A stretch of DNA of 64,000 nt from Oceanospirillaceae bacterium (GTDB lineage Bacteria > Pseudomonadota > Gammaproteobacteria > Pseudomonadales > Balneatricaceae). Below, one piece after another: positions 20,501-29,003 of the stretch. The notes below the pieces were generated by a model that saw only the letters and a list, made by a program, of their open reading frames with translations, was not told where the DNA came from and did not search any database. Numbering within the stretch: the first letter of the stretch is position 1; each line of letters starts with the position of its first letter. Position numbers and translations under genes: made by a program. The DNA is taken from positions 1 to 64,000 of the forward strand of contig JABSRB010000014.1 of the NCBI GenBank assembly GCA_013215375.1, read 5' to 3'.

Positions 20501-22800
20501 CCATCTATAAGTCCTGTATCGTTGTAACTCCAGCTAGTACTAGTCACACTTGCCTGGCCAATAACAGTACCATTTCTGAGAATATTAAGGCTCTCGCCTG
20601 CCAATAAAGCAGCACTGAGTGTGCCAGTTAATACTGGTGCAGTATCATTGGTGGTATCACCGTTAGCCACAGTACCCGTGATAGGCCCTACATCATCTTG
20701 AATATCAACGATAGACGGGGTTTGAGTCGGGGCACTTGTGTCTAAATTGATAGTATAAGTGCTGGAGAGTGCACTTATATTACTGGCAGCATCGATAACT
20801 TGGGCAGTATAAATATAGCTATTGCCATCAATAAGTCCTGTATCAGTATAGCTCCAATTGGTGGTGGTGACGCTTGCCTGGCCGATAATCACTCCATCTC
20901 TGAATATATTAACGCTTTCACCTGAGAGTAAGGCAAAGCTTAAAGTACCATTTAAAAGTGGCGTGGTGTCGTTGGTGATGCCACCATCGGCAATGGTGCC
21001 TGATGCTGGCAACTGGTTATCTTGAATATCGGTAATCGATAAGGTTTGTAAAGGGGCGCTAATATCAGTATTTATAGTGTAACTGTTACTTAATGCGCTG
21101 ATGTTACCGGCACTGTCTCGCACGAGCGCCGTATAGTCATAATTATTGGCATCTGTAAGACCACTATCGTCATAGCTCCAAGCTAAGCCTATCGTGCTGG
21201 CTTGCCCTAAAAGCGATCCATCTCTGTATATATCAATCACTTCACCCGCTGCTAAGGGGTTATCTAAGGTGCCGATGATTTGCGGACTGAGATCATTTGT
21301 TGTAGCGCCATTGCTCACATTGCCGGTATAGGGCGAAAAATTATCTAATATTGTGGTAATGGCAATTACTTGTGTGGGCGCACTGATATCGATAGCAATG
21401 GTGTAGGTATTGGAGAGAGGACCTATGTTACTGGCGGTATCTACCACTTGTGCGGTATAGGCATAGCTACTGCCATCCACTAGTCCGGTATCGTAGTAGC
21501 TCCAACTTGTGCCTGTCACACTGGCTAGGCCAATCACCACGGCGTCTCTGAGAATAATGACATTTTCACCTGCGAGTAATGTAGCGCTGAGGGTACCATT
21601 GAGCAGTGGTGCGGTATCGTTAGTAGCGCCTCCATTTAGAACGGTACCTAAGACGAGTGAAATGTCGTCTTGAATGTCGGTAATGGAGACGTTTTGAGTA
21701 GGGGCATTGGTATCAATGATGATGGAATAGGTATTGGAAAGTGCTCCAAGATTACTAGCGGCATCAATAATTTGTGAGGTGTAAACATAAGTATTGCCGG
21801 TGCTAAGCCCTGTGTCTTGGAAGCTCCAGGAAGTATTTATCACACTCGCTTGGCCAATAATAGCCCCGTCTCTGATAATGTTAAGCTGTTCGCCCGCCTG
21901 TAAAGAGGTAGTTAAACTGCCATTTAGTTGTGGGGAAGTATCGTTGCTAACTCCTAAGTCGGCTACTGTATGTATATTGGGTACTACATCGTCATGTATG
22001 TCGGTAATGGTCGCCGTTTGCGTGGGTGCTTTGTTGTCAATGTTAATAGTAAAAATAGGGGAGAGTTGGCCCAATAAGTCTCCAGGCCTAACAACTTGGA
22101 CGGTATATTGGTACTCGTGCGCTGTGTCTAATGAAGAATCCTGAAATTGCCAAGAAGTACCAGAGACAGTGGCGATACCAATAATTCTGCCATTGCGCAG
22201 TACTTGAAGATGTTCAATGGGGGTCAAGCTTTGTGACAATACCCCCATCAGCAATGGTGAGGTATCGTTACTGTATCCCTTATGGCCAATGTCACCCAGT
22301 GTCGGATATTGATCATCGTAGATGCCATTGATGGAGCCATTGGTTCTAGGTTTTATTTTGGCAGGGTCTTCCAGTTCTCTACTATTGATATCGGGAAAGG
22401 CATTGGAAGTTGTCACGTCAAAACCGGCGGTTGGGTTTATCTCTAGTGCACTGCGATCAACCAAAGTGAAATTTGTATGTTGTTCACGGTGTAAATTGGA
22501 GAAGTCATAGGTACTTAAATTAAATGAAGAGCCTTGGACTCTAACGCTGTCGGATAACAATACTGGGACTTCAATATCAGAAGTTGCATATTTAGACTGT
22601 ACAGATTGGTGTAAGCTTTCATTAAGATAAACTGTCTCGCCATTGTATAAGTCTATTTCTAATCTTGAATTGGCTGGGATATCGATATTGTCATCAGCAA
22701 AGACAGGATCGCCTAAATGCAGCGATCTAACTTCCCCACGATAATTCGTCGCTAAAATATTACCAATTTGTAAACTAACAACGCCAATAACCCACTGCAT
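17542..22800 (-). CDS. giant LapA-like repeat adhesin
   Basis: 1752 aa. The first ~75 residues (VIGVVSLQIGNILATNYRGEVRSL-type start, GDPVFADDNI) resemble the outer-membrane retention module of LapA-type adhesins. Then come Ig-like repeats of 108 aa: one divergent, nine close, one divergent (about residues 150-1337). A Gly/His-rich module follows, then five EF-hand-like Ca2+ loops (DLDQDG, DINADG, DLNQDG, DANKDG, DANSDG; about 1450-1560) and an acidic C-terminus. It has no RTX nonapeptides. Probably type I secreted and cell-surface; no secretion or LapG/LapD genes are nearby. Function in attachment is inferred. Confidence 0.75.
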   Translation of the reverse strand: MQWVIGVVSLQIGNILATNYRGEVRSLHLGDPVFADDNIDIPANSRLEIDLYNGETVYLNESLHQSVQSKYATSDIEVPVLLSDSVRVQGSSFNLSTYDFSNLHREQHTNFTLVDRSALEINPTAGFDVTTSNAFPDINSRELEDPAKIKPRTNGSINGIYDDQYPTLGDIGHKGYSNDTSPLLMGVLSQSLTPIEHLQVLRNGRIIGIATVSGTSWQFQDSSLDTAHEYQYTVQVVRPGDLLGQLSPIFTINIDNKAPTQTATITDIHDDVVPNIHTVADLGVSNDTSPQLNGSLTTSLQAGEQLNIIRDGAIIGQASVINTSWSFQDTGLSTGNTYVYTSQIIDAASNLGALSNTYSIIIDTNAPTQNVSITDIQDDISLVLGTVLNGGATNDTAPLLNGTLSATLLAGENVIILRDAVVIGLASVTGTSWSYYDTGLVDGSSYAYTAQVVDTASNIGPLSNTYTIAIDISAPTQVIAITTILDNFSPYTGNVSNGATTNDLSPQIIGTLDNPLAAGEVIDIYRDGSLLGQASTIGLAWSYDDSGLTDANNYDYTALVRDSAGNISALSNSYTINTDISAPLQTLSITDIQDNQLPASGTIADGGITNDTTPLLNGTLSFALLSGESVNIFRDGVIIGQASVTTTNWSYTDTGLIDGNSYIYTAQVIDAASNISALSSTYTINLDTSAPTQTPSIVDIQDDVGPITGTVANGDTTNDTAPVLTGTLSAALLAGESLNILRNGTVIGQASVTSTSWSYNDTGLIDGNNYIYTTQIIDAASNTGLLSTIYSIDVDTSAPTQTVTITNVIDDIPLFLGNVTNGGFTNDLSPAIIGTIDVTLATNEVLDIFRDGALIGQASVIGLAWSYNDSGLIDANSYVYTAQVRDSAGNTGGISPSYTINTDTIAPIQSVVITDIQDDVGSLLGTIINGGITNDTTPVLNGTLSTTLQAGESLNILRFGVVIGQATVSGTTWSYADSGLIDGNSYIYTAQVIDSASNAGGISGSYTINIDSSAPTQTATITNIQDNVSPIIAGIGNGGTTNDTTPVLNGTLSALLATAEVLNILRDGVIIGQASVTTTSWDYNDSGLIDGNSYTYTTQIIDDAGNTGAELSPYIINIDTTAPSQTVTITDIQDNVAPQTGTIADGGSSNDLSPQINGNLDSALAANEVVNVLRDGFVIGQAVVTGTNWSYDDAALTDLTNYTYTAEVVDAAGNTGSTSNSYDINTDTAASSAPSLVSVLDDVGGSQGSIANGATTDDQRPEFTVNLPADAVAGDILILYNNSTAIGSHVLTALDIVNVLVRVTPSSNLADGSYNLSAAITDAAGNISSSSASSSLTVDTYDEVSAFISAVTSGSARWGGNGGAHITDPHVNVSGLPAGSVVKLFVGSHGEVGSLTVSVNGGNGGFSVTGNFPMTPGQNVHATVTYGGTTRFVHIGHEFLSPNNHDISFSSPLILDLDQDGIETINYSQGVTFDINADGTEEQTGWVSADDALLVLDLNQDGLINNASELFGEHMLKADGNKASDGFDALTEYDANKDGVIDSEDQIFSQLQLWVDANSDGISQTDELFSLEELGVSQLSLFSEQVSIDNNGNTTALEGYYIDADGNQQSLSDVWFSYIDNSATAQAENLIVDATDNLQFVSDAISKLSMEGIDTSPLDTFNFQLYYNTDQSLSLTDLLETDSGDEISADNAEDIFRYIFSHYTSSAILTQANEHDTQTSEPTSLFLQNLAIFSNEQHQIIDKLLADVEVSM
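19114..22029 (-). repeat. nine 324-bp tandem Ig-like repeats in A-A-B triplets
   Basis: Repeat starts (APTQ/APLQ) at 22029, 21705, 21381 and 21057 are exactly 324 bp apart, and the block ends where nine such units would end. Each unit runs from a variable T-ITDIQDD segment through ND(T/L)xP, GTL, RDGxxIGQAS, WSYxDxGL and AxNxGxLS to a final DT. Units 3, 6 and 9 carry NDLSP; the others carry NDTxP, giving a 972-bp higher-order period. Confidence 0.85.
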
Positions 22801-23236
22801 TTTTTCACGCTATCTACATTCATCATTTTAGAGTCCATACAGACTAAGTATAGAAGTAGAATTTACGCTTTGCGTAGTGTGACTTAAGTTATTTTTAAGC
22901 ATTAAGCTTTCGTGTTTTCAGATGCCCGAAAATCACCTATTTATGCTAGTATTTGCGCTCGATTTTACAAGCCTATATATTTCATGTGTCCTTTACTAAA
23001 TGTATACAAAACAACCAAACAATAGCTTTTTATACTGTAAAAAGAGTTGAATCCGGAAAATTAGCCAAAAAAAAGCTGTCTTTTAGGTCAGGTTTTTTAT
23101 AGATTCTGTACTTGTATAAAAATAATAAACCAATTTGTTAGTTATTTAATGTGATGTTGACCTATAGATATATTAGAAAAACAAGCTTGAAAATTGTCAA
23201 AAATATCGCATTTGAACCACAAGGACACAACACAAG
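22801..23236. other. intergenic region before the nucleoside ABC operon
   Basis: 436 bp between divergent genes, AT-rich. I see no clear promoter, riboswitch or ORF. Its last 24 bp (TTTGAACCACAAGGACACAA, about 23211-23230) are a degraded copy of the widespread CCACAGAGGACACAGAGG intergenic repeat, and they supply the AAGGA that may serve as RBS for the next gene. Confidence 0.5.
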
Positions 23237-24811
23237 ATGAGCAGACCCGTCGCCGAGTCATCAGAAAAGTATCGTCTGCAGTTGCACGGCATTACCAAGC
23301 AATATCCAGGTTGTCTGGCAAACGATAAGGTAGATTTAGAAATTGCCCCCGGTGAAATCCATGCGCTATTAGGTGAAAATGGAGCCGGTAAAAGCACCTT
23401 AATGAAGATGATTTACGGTGTGACTAAACCCGATGCCGGAAAGATTATCTGGCAGGGGCAGGAAGTTGATATAAAAGATCCCTCTATGGCCAGAAGCATG
23501 GGCATAGGCATGGTTTTTCAGCACTTCTCGCTGTTTGAAACATTGAGCGTGACTGAGAATATTGCGCTGGCTTTAGGCGATGAAGCCAAAGATCTAAAGC
23601 AACTTGCCAAACGTATTAGCACTGTCTCTAAGCAGTACGGTATGGAGCTCAACCCCGATAGATATATTCACTCTTTAAGTGTCGGTGAGCGCCAGCGAGT
23701 AGAGATAGTACGCTGCTTGGTCCAAGACATTAAACTACTGATATTAGATGAGCCTACTTCAGTGTTAACGCCTCAGGAAGTGGATACTTTATTTATCACT
23801 TTGCGCCAACTGTCCAAAGATGGCTGCTCTATCTTGTTTATTTCTCACAAACTCAAAGAAGTGCAGGCGCTGTGCCACAACGCTACCATTTTACGTGGCG
23901 GAAAAGTGACTGGAGATTGTATACCCGCAGAAGTCGGTGCCACCAAAATGGCGCAGTTGATGGTGGGCGAAGATACTCCGATCAGCACTGACTATCCTAA
24001 GTCCTCAGGCGAAAAAGTATTCTTAGCGGTCCATGATCTTAACCAAGTTAGTGATGATCCCTTTGGTGCAACGCTAAAAGATATTAATTTTGTAGTGCGC
24101 AGTGGTGAAATCTTAGGTATTGCTGGGGTTGCTGGTAATGGTCAGGAAGAATTGCTGGCAGCACTCAGTGGAGAACATATTGTCAGTAGGGCCGAGCAGG
24201 TTACTTTTGATGGTACCGCAGTGGGTTTGAAGGACCCAAGAGAGCGCCGTGAGTTGGGGTTGGCGTTTGTTCCCGAGGAGCGTTTGGGACGTGGTGCAGT
24301 ACCTGAGATGAGTTTGGTTGATAACAGCTTGTTGACTGGTTTCTTGCAAGGGCTGGTGCACATAGGTTTTATCAATCATAAAAAAACAGAGTTGTTTGCC
24401 GATCAAATCATCGATAAATTCAAAGTAAAAACCCCCAATAACCGCGCCCAGGCGCAGAGTTTGTCGGGCGGTAATTTACAAAAATTTATTATTGGCCGTG
24501 AAATTCTACAAAATCCTAAATTGCTGGTGGCCTCTCACCCTACTTGGGGTGTCGATATTGGCGCCGCCACGGCTATTCACAAAGCGTTAATTGAATTGCG
24601 TGATCGCGGCGCAGCCATTTTAGTCGTGTCAGAAGATATTGATGAATTATTCTTAATCAGTGATCGCCTCTGCGCGATTTGTGATGGTCAATTGTCCCCG
24701 GACAAACCTACTCTAGATACCACCATTGAAGAGGTAGGGCGTTGGATGACGGGTGTATTTGAAACGCCTGATAAGAGCGTTTGTGATGATCTTCAAAGCA
24801 GCAGAGCTTAA
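23237..24811 (+). CDS. BMP-family nucleoside ABC transporter, ATP-binding protein
   Basis: 524 aa with two fused ATPase domains, as in sugar and nucleoside importers of the RbsA/YufO type. Domain 1: Walker A GENGAGKST (residues 46-54), signature LSVGERQRVEI. Domain 2: degenerate P-loop GVAGNGQEELL and signature LSGGNLQKF (about 409-417). Followed after 11 bp by two permease genes and, further on, by the BMP-type binding protein. The substrate is probably a nucleoside or purine, inferred from family and neighbours. RBS AAGGA is 11 nt from the ATG. Confidence 0.9.
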   Translation: MSRPVAESSEKYRLQLHGITKQYPGCLANDKVDLEIAPGEIHALLGENGAGKSTLMKMIYGVTKPDAGKIIWQGQEVDIKDPSMARSMGIGMVFQHFSLFETLSVTENIALALGDEAKDLKQLAKRISTVSKQYGMELNPDRYIHSLSVGERQRVEIVRCLVQDIKLLILDEPTSVLTPQEVDTLFITLRQLSKDGCSILFISHKLKEVQALCHNATILRGGKVTGDCIPAEVGATKMAQLMVGEDTPISTDYPKSSGEKVFLAVHDLNQVSDDPFGATLKDINFVVRSGEILGIAGVAGNGQEELLAALSGEHIVSRAEQVTFDGTAVGLKDPRERRELGLAFVPEERLGRGAVPEMSLVDNSLLTGFLQGLVHIGFINHKKTELFADQIIDKFKVKTPNNRAQAQSLSGGNLQKFIIGREILQNPKLLVASHPTWGVDIGAATAIHKALIELRDRGAAILVVSEDIDELFLISDRLCAICDGQLSPDKPTLDTTIEEVGRWMTGVFETPDKSVCDDLQSSRA

Positions 24812-24822
24812 GCGGAGCCTAT

Positions 24823-25905
24823 ATGTTTAAATTAGAACCACGTGGTGAAGCATCGTCTACCATGTCTTACCTATCCCCGGTTTTAGCGGGGGTGTTAACC
24901 TTAATTACTGGCGGTATATTTTTTGCCTTCTTAGGGCATGATCCACTACATGCACTGAGCATATTCTTAATCGCGCCGGTATCTGATTTGTACGGTGTGG
25001 CCGAACTCTGTGTTAAAGCGGCTCCGATCATGCTCTGCGCGATTGGCTTGGCGTTAACCTTTAAAGCGCAAGTGTGGAATATCGGCGCGGAAGGGCAACT
25101 GTTAATGGGCGGCCTATCAGCCAGTGCAGTAGCGTTGTTTCTGATTGATGTCGAATCGGGCTGGGCGTTAGTGGCTGTGTTAATCAGTGGCATGATAGGC
25201 GGTGGTTTGTGGGGTGTGTTAGCCGCATGGTTACGCAATCGCTTTAATGCCAATGAAATACTCACCACCATCATGTTCAACTACATAGCACTCTATATAT
25301 TATTGTATTTTGTGCATGGCTCACTGAAAGACCCCGAGGGTTATGGTTTCCCTGAGTCGGCACTGTTCTCTGATTTTACCTTGCTGCCTATATTGCTAGA
25401 AGATACCCGACTGCATATCGGTATTTTGTTCGCTACTTTTGCCGTAGTGGCCGCCTGGGTGTTTTTGTCACGCTCATTCTTAGGTTTTCAAATCAAAGTA
25501 TTGGGCATGGACAGCAATGCCGCTAAGTTATCAGGCTTTAAACACAAACGTTTAGTGATACTAGTGATGTTAATTAGTGGTGCACTGGCGGGGTTGGCTG
25601 GCGCCAGTGAAGTGACCGGACCGATAGGGCAGTTAATACCTTCAATATCACCAGGTTATGGCTATGCGGCGATTATCGTGGCTTTCCTGGGGCGATTGCA
25701 TCCCGTGGGGATCTTCTTTGCCAGTTTATTGATGGCGCTGATCTACATGGGCGGTGAGCTTGCACAGATAGAATTAAAGATGCCGCTCGCAGTGACCTCA
25801 CTGTTCCAGGGCATGTTGTTATTTTACCTGCTGGCCTGCGATGTATTTATCAACTTTAAAATAAAATTGGCCAAGCCAAAATCTATCACAGCGGAGAGCC
25901 TCTAG
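24823..25905 (+). CDS. nucleoside ABC transporter permease 1
   Basis: 360 aa, about ten membrane helices, BPD_transp_2 family (YufP-like). GLALTFKAQVWNIGAEGQLLMGG is the characteristic EAA-like loop. GCGGAGCC upstream is the RBS. Its stop codon TAG shares a base with the GTG start of the next permease, so the two are translationally coupled. Confidence 0.92.
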   Translation: MFKLEPRGEASSTMSYLSPVLAGVLTLITGGIFFAFLGHDPLHALSIFLIAPVSDLYGVAELCVKAAPIMLCAIGLALTFKAQVWNIGAEGQLLMGGLSASAVALFLIDVESGWALVAVLISGMIGGGLWGVLAAWLRNRFNANEILTTIMFNYIALYILLYFVHGSLKDPEGYGFPESALFSDFTLLPILLEDTRLHIGILFATFAVVAAWVFLSRSFLGFQIKVLGMDSNAAKLSGFKHKRLVILVMLISGALAGLAGASEVTGPIGQLIPSISPGYGYAAIIVAFLGRLHPVGIFFASLLMALIYMGGELAQIELKMPLAVTSLFQGMLLFYLLACDVFINFKIKLAKPKSITAESL

Positions 25906-26831
25906 TGGATATCGATTTAATAACAAACGTACTCTACGCTATGGTACGCACAGGCACACCACTGCTCATCGTAGCACTGGGAGAAATGGTCTGTGAGAAG
26001 AGCGGCGTACTCAACTTAGGGCAAGAGGGCATGATGCTGATGGGCGCAGTCATCGGCTTCATCGTGACGCTTACCACCGGTAGTTTGTTGCTGGGCTTTA
26101 TCATGGCGATTATCGCCGGTATCTTGATGTCGATGTTGTTTGCCGCTTTAGCGCTGGGTCTCAATGCCAACCAAGTTGCCACAGGTTTAGCCCTTACTAT
26201 TTTTGGTACAGGGCTATCTGCTTTTATCGGTTCATCTTACGTTGGTGTACCTATTACCGGTTTGGATCCAATTGCTATACCAGTACTGAGTGAAATTCCA
26301 TTGATTGGAAAAATGCTGTTTGCTCAGGATTTAATTGTCTATCTGTCTTTTGTCTTGTTCGGTCTTGTTTACTGGTTCTTTAAATCCTCTCGCCTTGGAC
26401 TAACGGTGAAAGCGGTGGGTGAAAATCCTCATGCGGCTAACGTGCTTGGACTGCCAGTGATGCGCACTCGTTATTTGGCGATTGCTTTTGGCGGCGGTAT
26501 GGCTGGCCTTGCTGGTGGCTATTTATCACTCGCCTACACACCTTTATGGGCCGAGAACATGACAGCAGGTCGCGGTTGGATTGCACTGGCACTGGTAGTG
26601 TTTGCCACATGGCGAGCGGAGCGCATTATTTTAGGCGCTTATCTATTTGGTTTAGCCAGCATTTTGAATTTAGTCGCGCAGGGCCTTGGCTACCCAGTAT
26701 CACCGAACTTATTGGCGATGATGCCTTACGCAGCCACGGTACTAGTGCTAGTAATGATCTCTAGCAATGTGATGAAGGCGCGGATGTATACACCTATGTC
26801 GCTAGGCAAACCTTTCCATCCGCATGGGTAG
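25905..26831 (+). CDS. nucleoside ABC transporter permease 2
   Basis: 308 aa, BPD_transp_2 family (YufQ-like), starting with GTG at 25905, overlapping the preceding stop by one base. EMVCEKSGVLNLGQEGMMLMGAV is the family loop; about nine hydrophobic helices. Forms the heteromeric inner-membrane channel with the preceding gene. Confidence 0.92.
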   Translation: MDIDLITNVLYAMVRTGTPLLIVALGEMVCEKSGVLNLGQEGMMLMGAVIGFIVTLTTGSLLLGFIMAIIAGILMSMLFAALALGLNANQVATGLALTIFGTGLSAFIGSSYVGVPITGLDPIAIPVLSEIPLIGKMLFAQDLIVYLSFVLFGLVYWFFKSSRLGLTVKAVGENPHAANVLGLPVMRTRYLAIAFGGGMAGLAGGYLSLAYTPLWAENMTAGRGWIALALVVFATWRAERIILGAYLFGLASILNLVAQGLGYPVSPNLLAMMPYAATVLVLVMISSNVMKARMYTPMSLGKPFHPHG

Positions 26832-27031
26832 ACAAGGTTGCGAGTGGCGGGTTACGAATTACGGGTAAGTTCAAGCCAAGTGATGCGGTAAGTGGTAAAT
26901 ACTATTTACCAGAGAGGAACTGGAGGAAAGCTTAAGACCAATATCGGTAACAGGTTTTTTCTTTTCTCGGTGTAGCGCAGCGCCTCTGTGTCCTCTGTGG
27001 TGAAATATGTTTGAAAGGTTGAGGAGCGTTT
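26832..27031. repeat. spacer with degraded intergenic repeats
   Basis: The first part has a GTTGCGAGTGGCGGGTTACG-like stutter; TGGTAAAT (26893-26900) and ATTTACCA (26904-26911) form a perfect small hairpin. On the minus strand 26968-27005 reads CACCACAGAGGACACAGAGG followed by CGCTGCGCTACACCG, the widespread bacterial intergenic repeat. The 61-codon minus-strand frame here (TTEDTEALRYTEK) is the usual false ORF made by that repeat. Confidence 0.6.
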
Positions 27032-28396
27032 GTGCAGCAAGTAGAACGGTTGTGGATTAAGAATCCGCTGGCTATCTTGAGTGAAGATCAAGATGCGCGT
27101 GGCGGGATCGTTATTAGCCAGGGAAAAATTGTTGAGCTGGTGGCTGTGGGCCAGCAGCCTTCTGCCTATAACAAAATTTATGATGCCTCAACGTCTGTGG
27201 TACTTCCAGGGCTCATTAACAGCCATCATCACTACTACCAAACACTCACCAGAGCTTATCCCGGCGCCCTTAATCAAGAGCTGTTTAGTTGGTTACAGAA
27301 CCTTTACCCGCTGTGGGCCGGGTTAGAGCCAGAGATGTTGGCGGCAGCCACTAAGCTGGCACTCGGTGAACTGCTTTTATCTGGCTGCACTTTATCTGCG
27401 GATCATCACTATCTATTTCCCCAGGGGATGGAGCAGTCTATTGATGTGCAGGTTGAAGCGGCACAATCAATTGGCATACGCACTTTATTTACCCGCGGCT
27501 CAATGAGTTTGGGACAAGATGATGGCGGCTTGCCACCACAGAGTACCGTGCAGCAACAAGTAGATATTTTAGAAGATTCAGAGCGGCTGATTAATAAGTA
27601 CCACCAGCGCGGTGAGGGCGCGATGTTGCAAATTGCCCTAGCTCCATGTTCGCCCTTCTCTGTAACGCCAGAAATAATGCGTGAGAGTGCAAAGTTGGCA
27701 GAGCGCTTGCAAGTGCGTTTGCACACTCACTTAGCTGAGACCAAAGATGAAGAGCAGTTCTGCCTAGAGCGCTTTGGTTTACGCACTGTGGACTATTTAG
27801 AAAGTGTCGGTTGGTTGAATAAACGCACCTGGTTGGCGCACGGCATTCACTTTAATGATGCAGAAATTAACCAGCTCGGTAAGGCGGGTGTGGGAATTTG
27901 TCACTGCCCTACCTCCAATATGATGTTGGCATCTGGCATCGCTAGGAATTTAGAGTTAGAAAAGGCTGGAGTACCGGTAGGATTAGGCGTTGATGGCAGC
28001 GCTTCCAACGATGGTTCCAATATGATTCAAGAGGTACGCCAAGCCCTGTATTTGCAACGCTTGCGTTATGGGGCGGCTAAAGTCACTCATTTTGATGCCT
28101 ATCGCTGGGCAACCAAAGGTTCTGCTAAAATTCTTGGACGTGAGGATGTCGGAGAAATCTCACTGGGCAAACAGGCCGACTTAGCGTTGTTTAAATTAGA
28201 TGAGATGCGCTTTAGTGGTGCCCATGATCCTTTGGCTGCACTGTTGTTATGTGGTGCTCAACGCGCTGATCGAGTGATGGTGGCAGGTAAGTGGCAAGTT
28301 ATCGATGCGCAGCTGGTGGATTTTGACGTCGATGAATTAATGGCACAACACAGCGCACTGGCGACAAAGCTGGTCGCGAAGCTCAACGGCAGTTAA
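27032..28396 (+). CDS. 8-oxoguanine deaminase (amidohydrolase)
   Basis: 454 aa, GTG start with GAGGAG eight bases upstream. Amidohydrolase superfamily: HxH in NSHHHYYQT (His65/67), HTH at about 231-233, AHGIHF His near 270 and Asp near 320 in VDGSASND. The HHHYYQTLTR string and overall sequence match the Pseudomonas enzyme that hydrolyses 8-oxoguanine to urate. Related triazine hydrolases and guanine deaminases are alternatives. It sits between a nucleoside importer and gpt, so a purine-base substrate is well supported. Confidence 0.85.
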   Translation: MQQVERLWIKNPLAILSEDQDARGGIVISQGKIVELVAVGQQPSAYNKIYDASTSVVLPGLINSHHHYYQTLTRAYPGALNQELFSWLQNLYPLWAGLEPEMLAAATKLALGELLLSGCTLSADHHYLFPQGMEQSIDVQVEAAQSIGIRTLFTRGSMSLGQDDGGLPPQSTVQQQVDILEDSERLINKYHQRGEGAMLQIALAPCSPFSVTPEIMRESAKLAERLQVRLHTHLAETKDEEQFCLERFGLRTVDYLESVGWLNKRTWLAHGIHFNDAEINQLGKAGVGICHCPTSNMMLASGIARNLELEKAGVPVGLGVDGSASNDGSNMIQEVRQALYLQRLRYGAAKVTHFDAYRWATKGSAKILGREDVGEISLGKQADLALFKLDEMRFSGAHDPLAALLLCGAQRADRVMVAGKWQVIDAQLVDFDVDELMAQHSALATKLVAKLNGS

Positions 28397-28429
28397 AAAG
28401 CGTATTAATTTCAGGTATTATGGGTCGTT

Positions 28430-28435
28430 TATAAT
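28430..28435 (+). promoter_or_regulatory. possible -10 element before gpt
   Basis: TATAATCGC 26 bp before the gpt ATG is a perfect -10 hexamer; the -35 (ATTTCA at 16 bp) is poor. It may give gpt and the binding-protein gene extra transcription. Confidence 0.3.
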
Positions 28436-28461
28436 CGCTCAAAATAAATTCGGAGTTTTAG

Positions 28462-28968
28462 ATGTCAGCCACACCTTACAGTAGAGACTTTCCCGTATCT
28501 TGGGAAGAATTACACAGAAACTCCAGAGCATTGTCTTGGCGCCTGCTGGAATTGGGGCCTTGGAAAGGCATTATCGCTATTACCCGTGGTGGCTTAGTAC
28601 CCGCGGCGATTTTGGCGCGCGAGATGGATATCCGTCTGATAGATACTATTTGTATTTCCAGTTATTCCTCTTCAGACTCTGATGCAGACAGTGATGGCGA
28701 TAAAGCGCAAGGCCAGTTGCAATTGATCAAAGCGGCGGCTGGTGACGGTGAGGGCATGCTGCTGGTGGATGATCTAGTGGATACTGGTAAAACCGCTAAA
28801 TATGTCCGTGAACTATTGCCAAAAGCACATTTTGCGACGGTGTATGCCAAGCCATCAGGCAAGCCTTTAGTCGACACCTTTATTACCGAAGTGAGCCAAG
28901 ATACTTGGATTCGCTTTCCCTGGGATATGGAATACTCATTCTCTACCCCATTAGCAGATAGAAAATAA
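28462..28968 (+). CDS. gpt: xanthine-guanine phosphoribosyltransferase
   Basis: 168 aa. It salvages guanine/xanthine (and hypoxanthine) with PRPP to nucleotides. Closely parallels E. coli Gpt: [33 protein letters not shown] loop [12 protein letters not shown] (residues 100-111), [11 protein letters not shown]. About 16 aa longer than E. coli because of an acidic Ser/Asp insertion at residues 69-84. RBS CGGAG. Its place in the transporter/deaminase cluster fits uptake and salvage of purine bases. Confidence 0.94.
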   Translation: MSATPYSRDFPVSWEELHRNSRALSWRLLELGPWKGIIAITRGGLVPAAILAREMDIRLIDTICISSYSSSDSDADSDGDKAQGQLQLIKAAAGDGEGMLLVDDLVDTGKTAKYVRELLPKAHFATVYAKPSGKPLVDTFITEVSQDTWIRFPWDMEYSFSTPLADRK

Positions 28969-29003
28969 CAACAAGCTCAAATTAACTGATTAAGGATTTA
29001 ACC

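Noticed and set aside
19114-22029. Regularly spaced repeats as a CRISPR array
   Set aside because: The repeats are 324 bp, in frame and protein-coding; there are no short identical repeats with unique spacers anywhere in the window.
22801-23236. Purine riboswitch before the nucleoside ABC operon
   Set aside because: No paired-element pattern or conserved core of the purine class could be found.
26906-27091. 61-aa minus-strand ORF containing TTEDTE
   Set aside because: Classic false translation of the CCACAGAGG intergenic repeat; it also overlaps the start of the deaminase gene.
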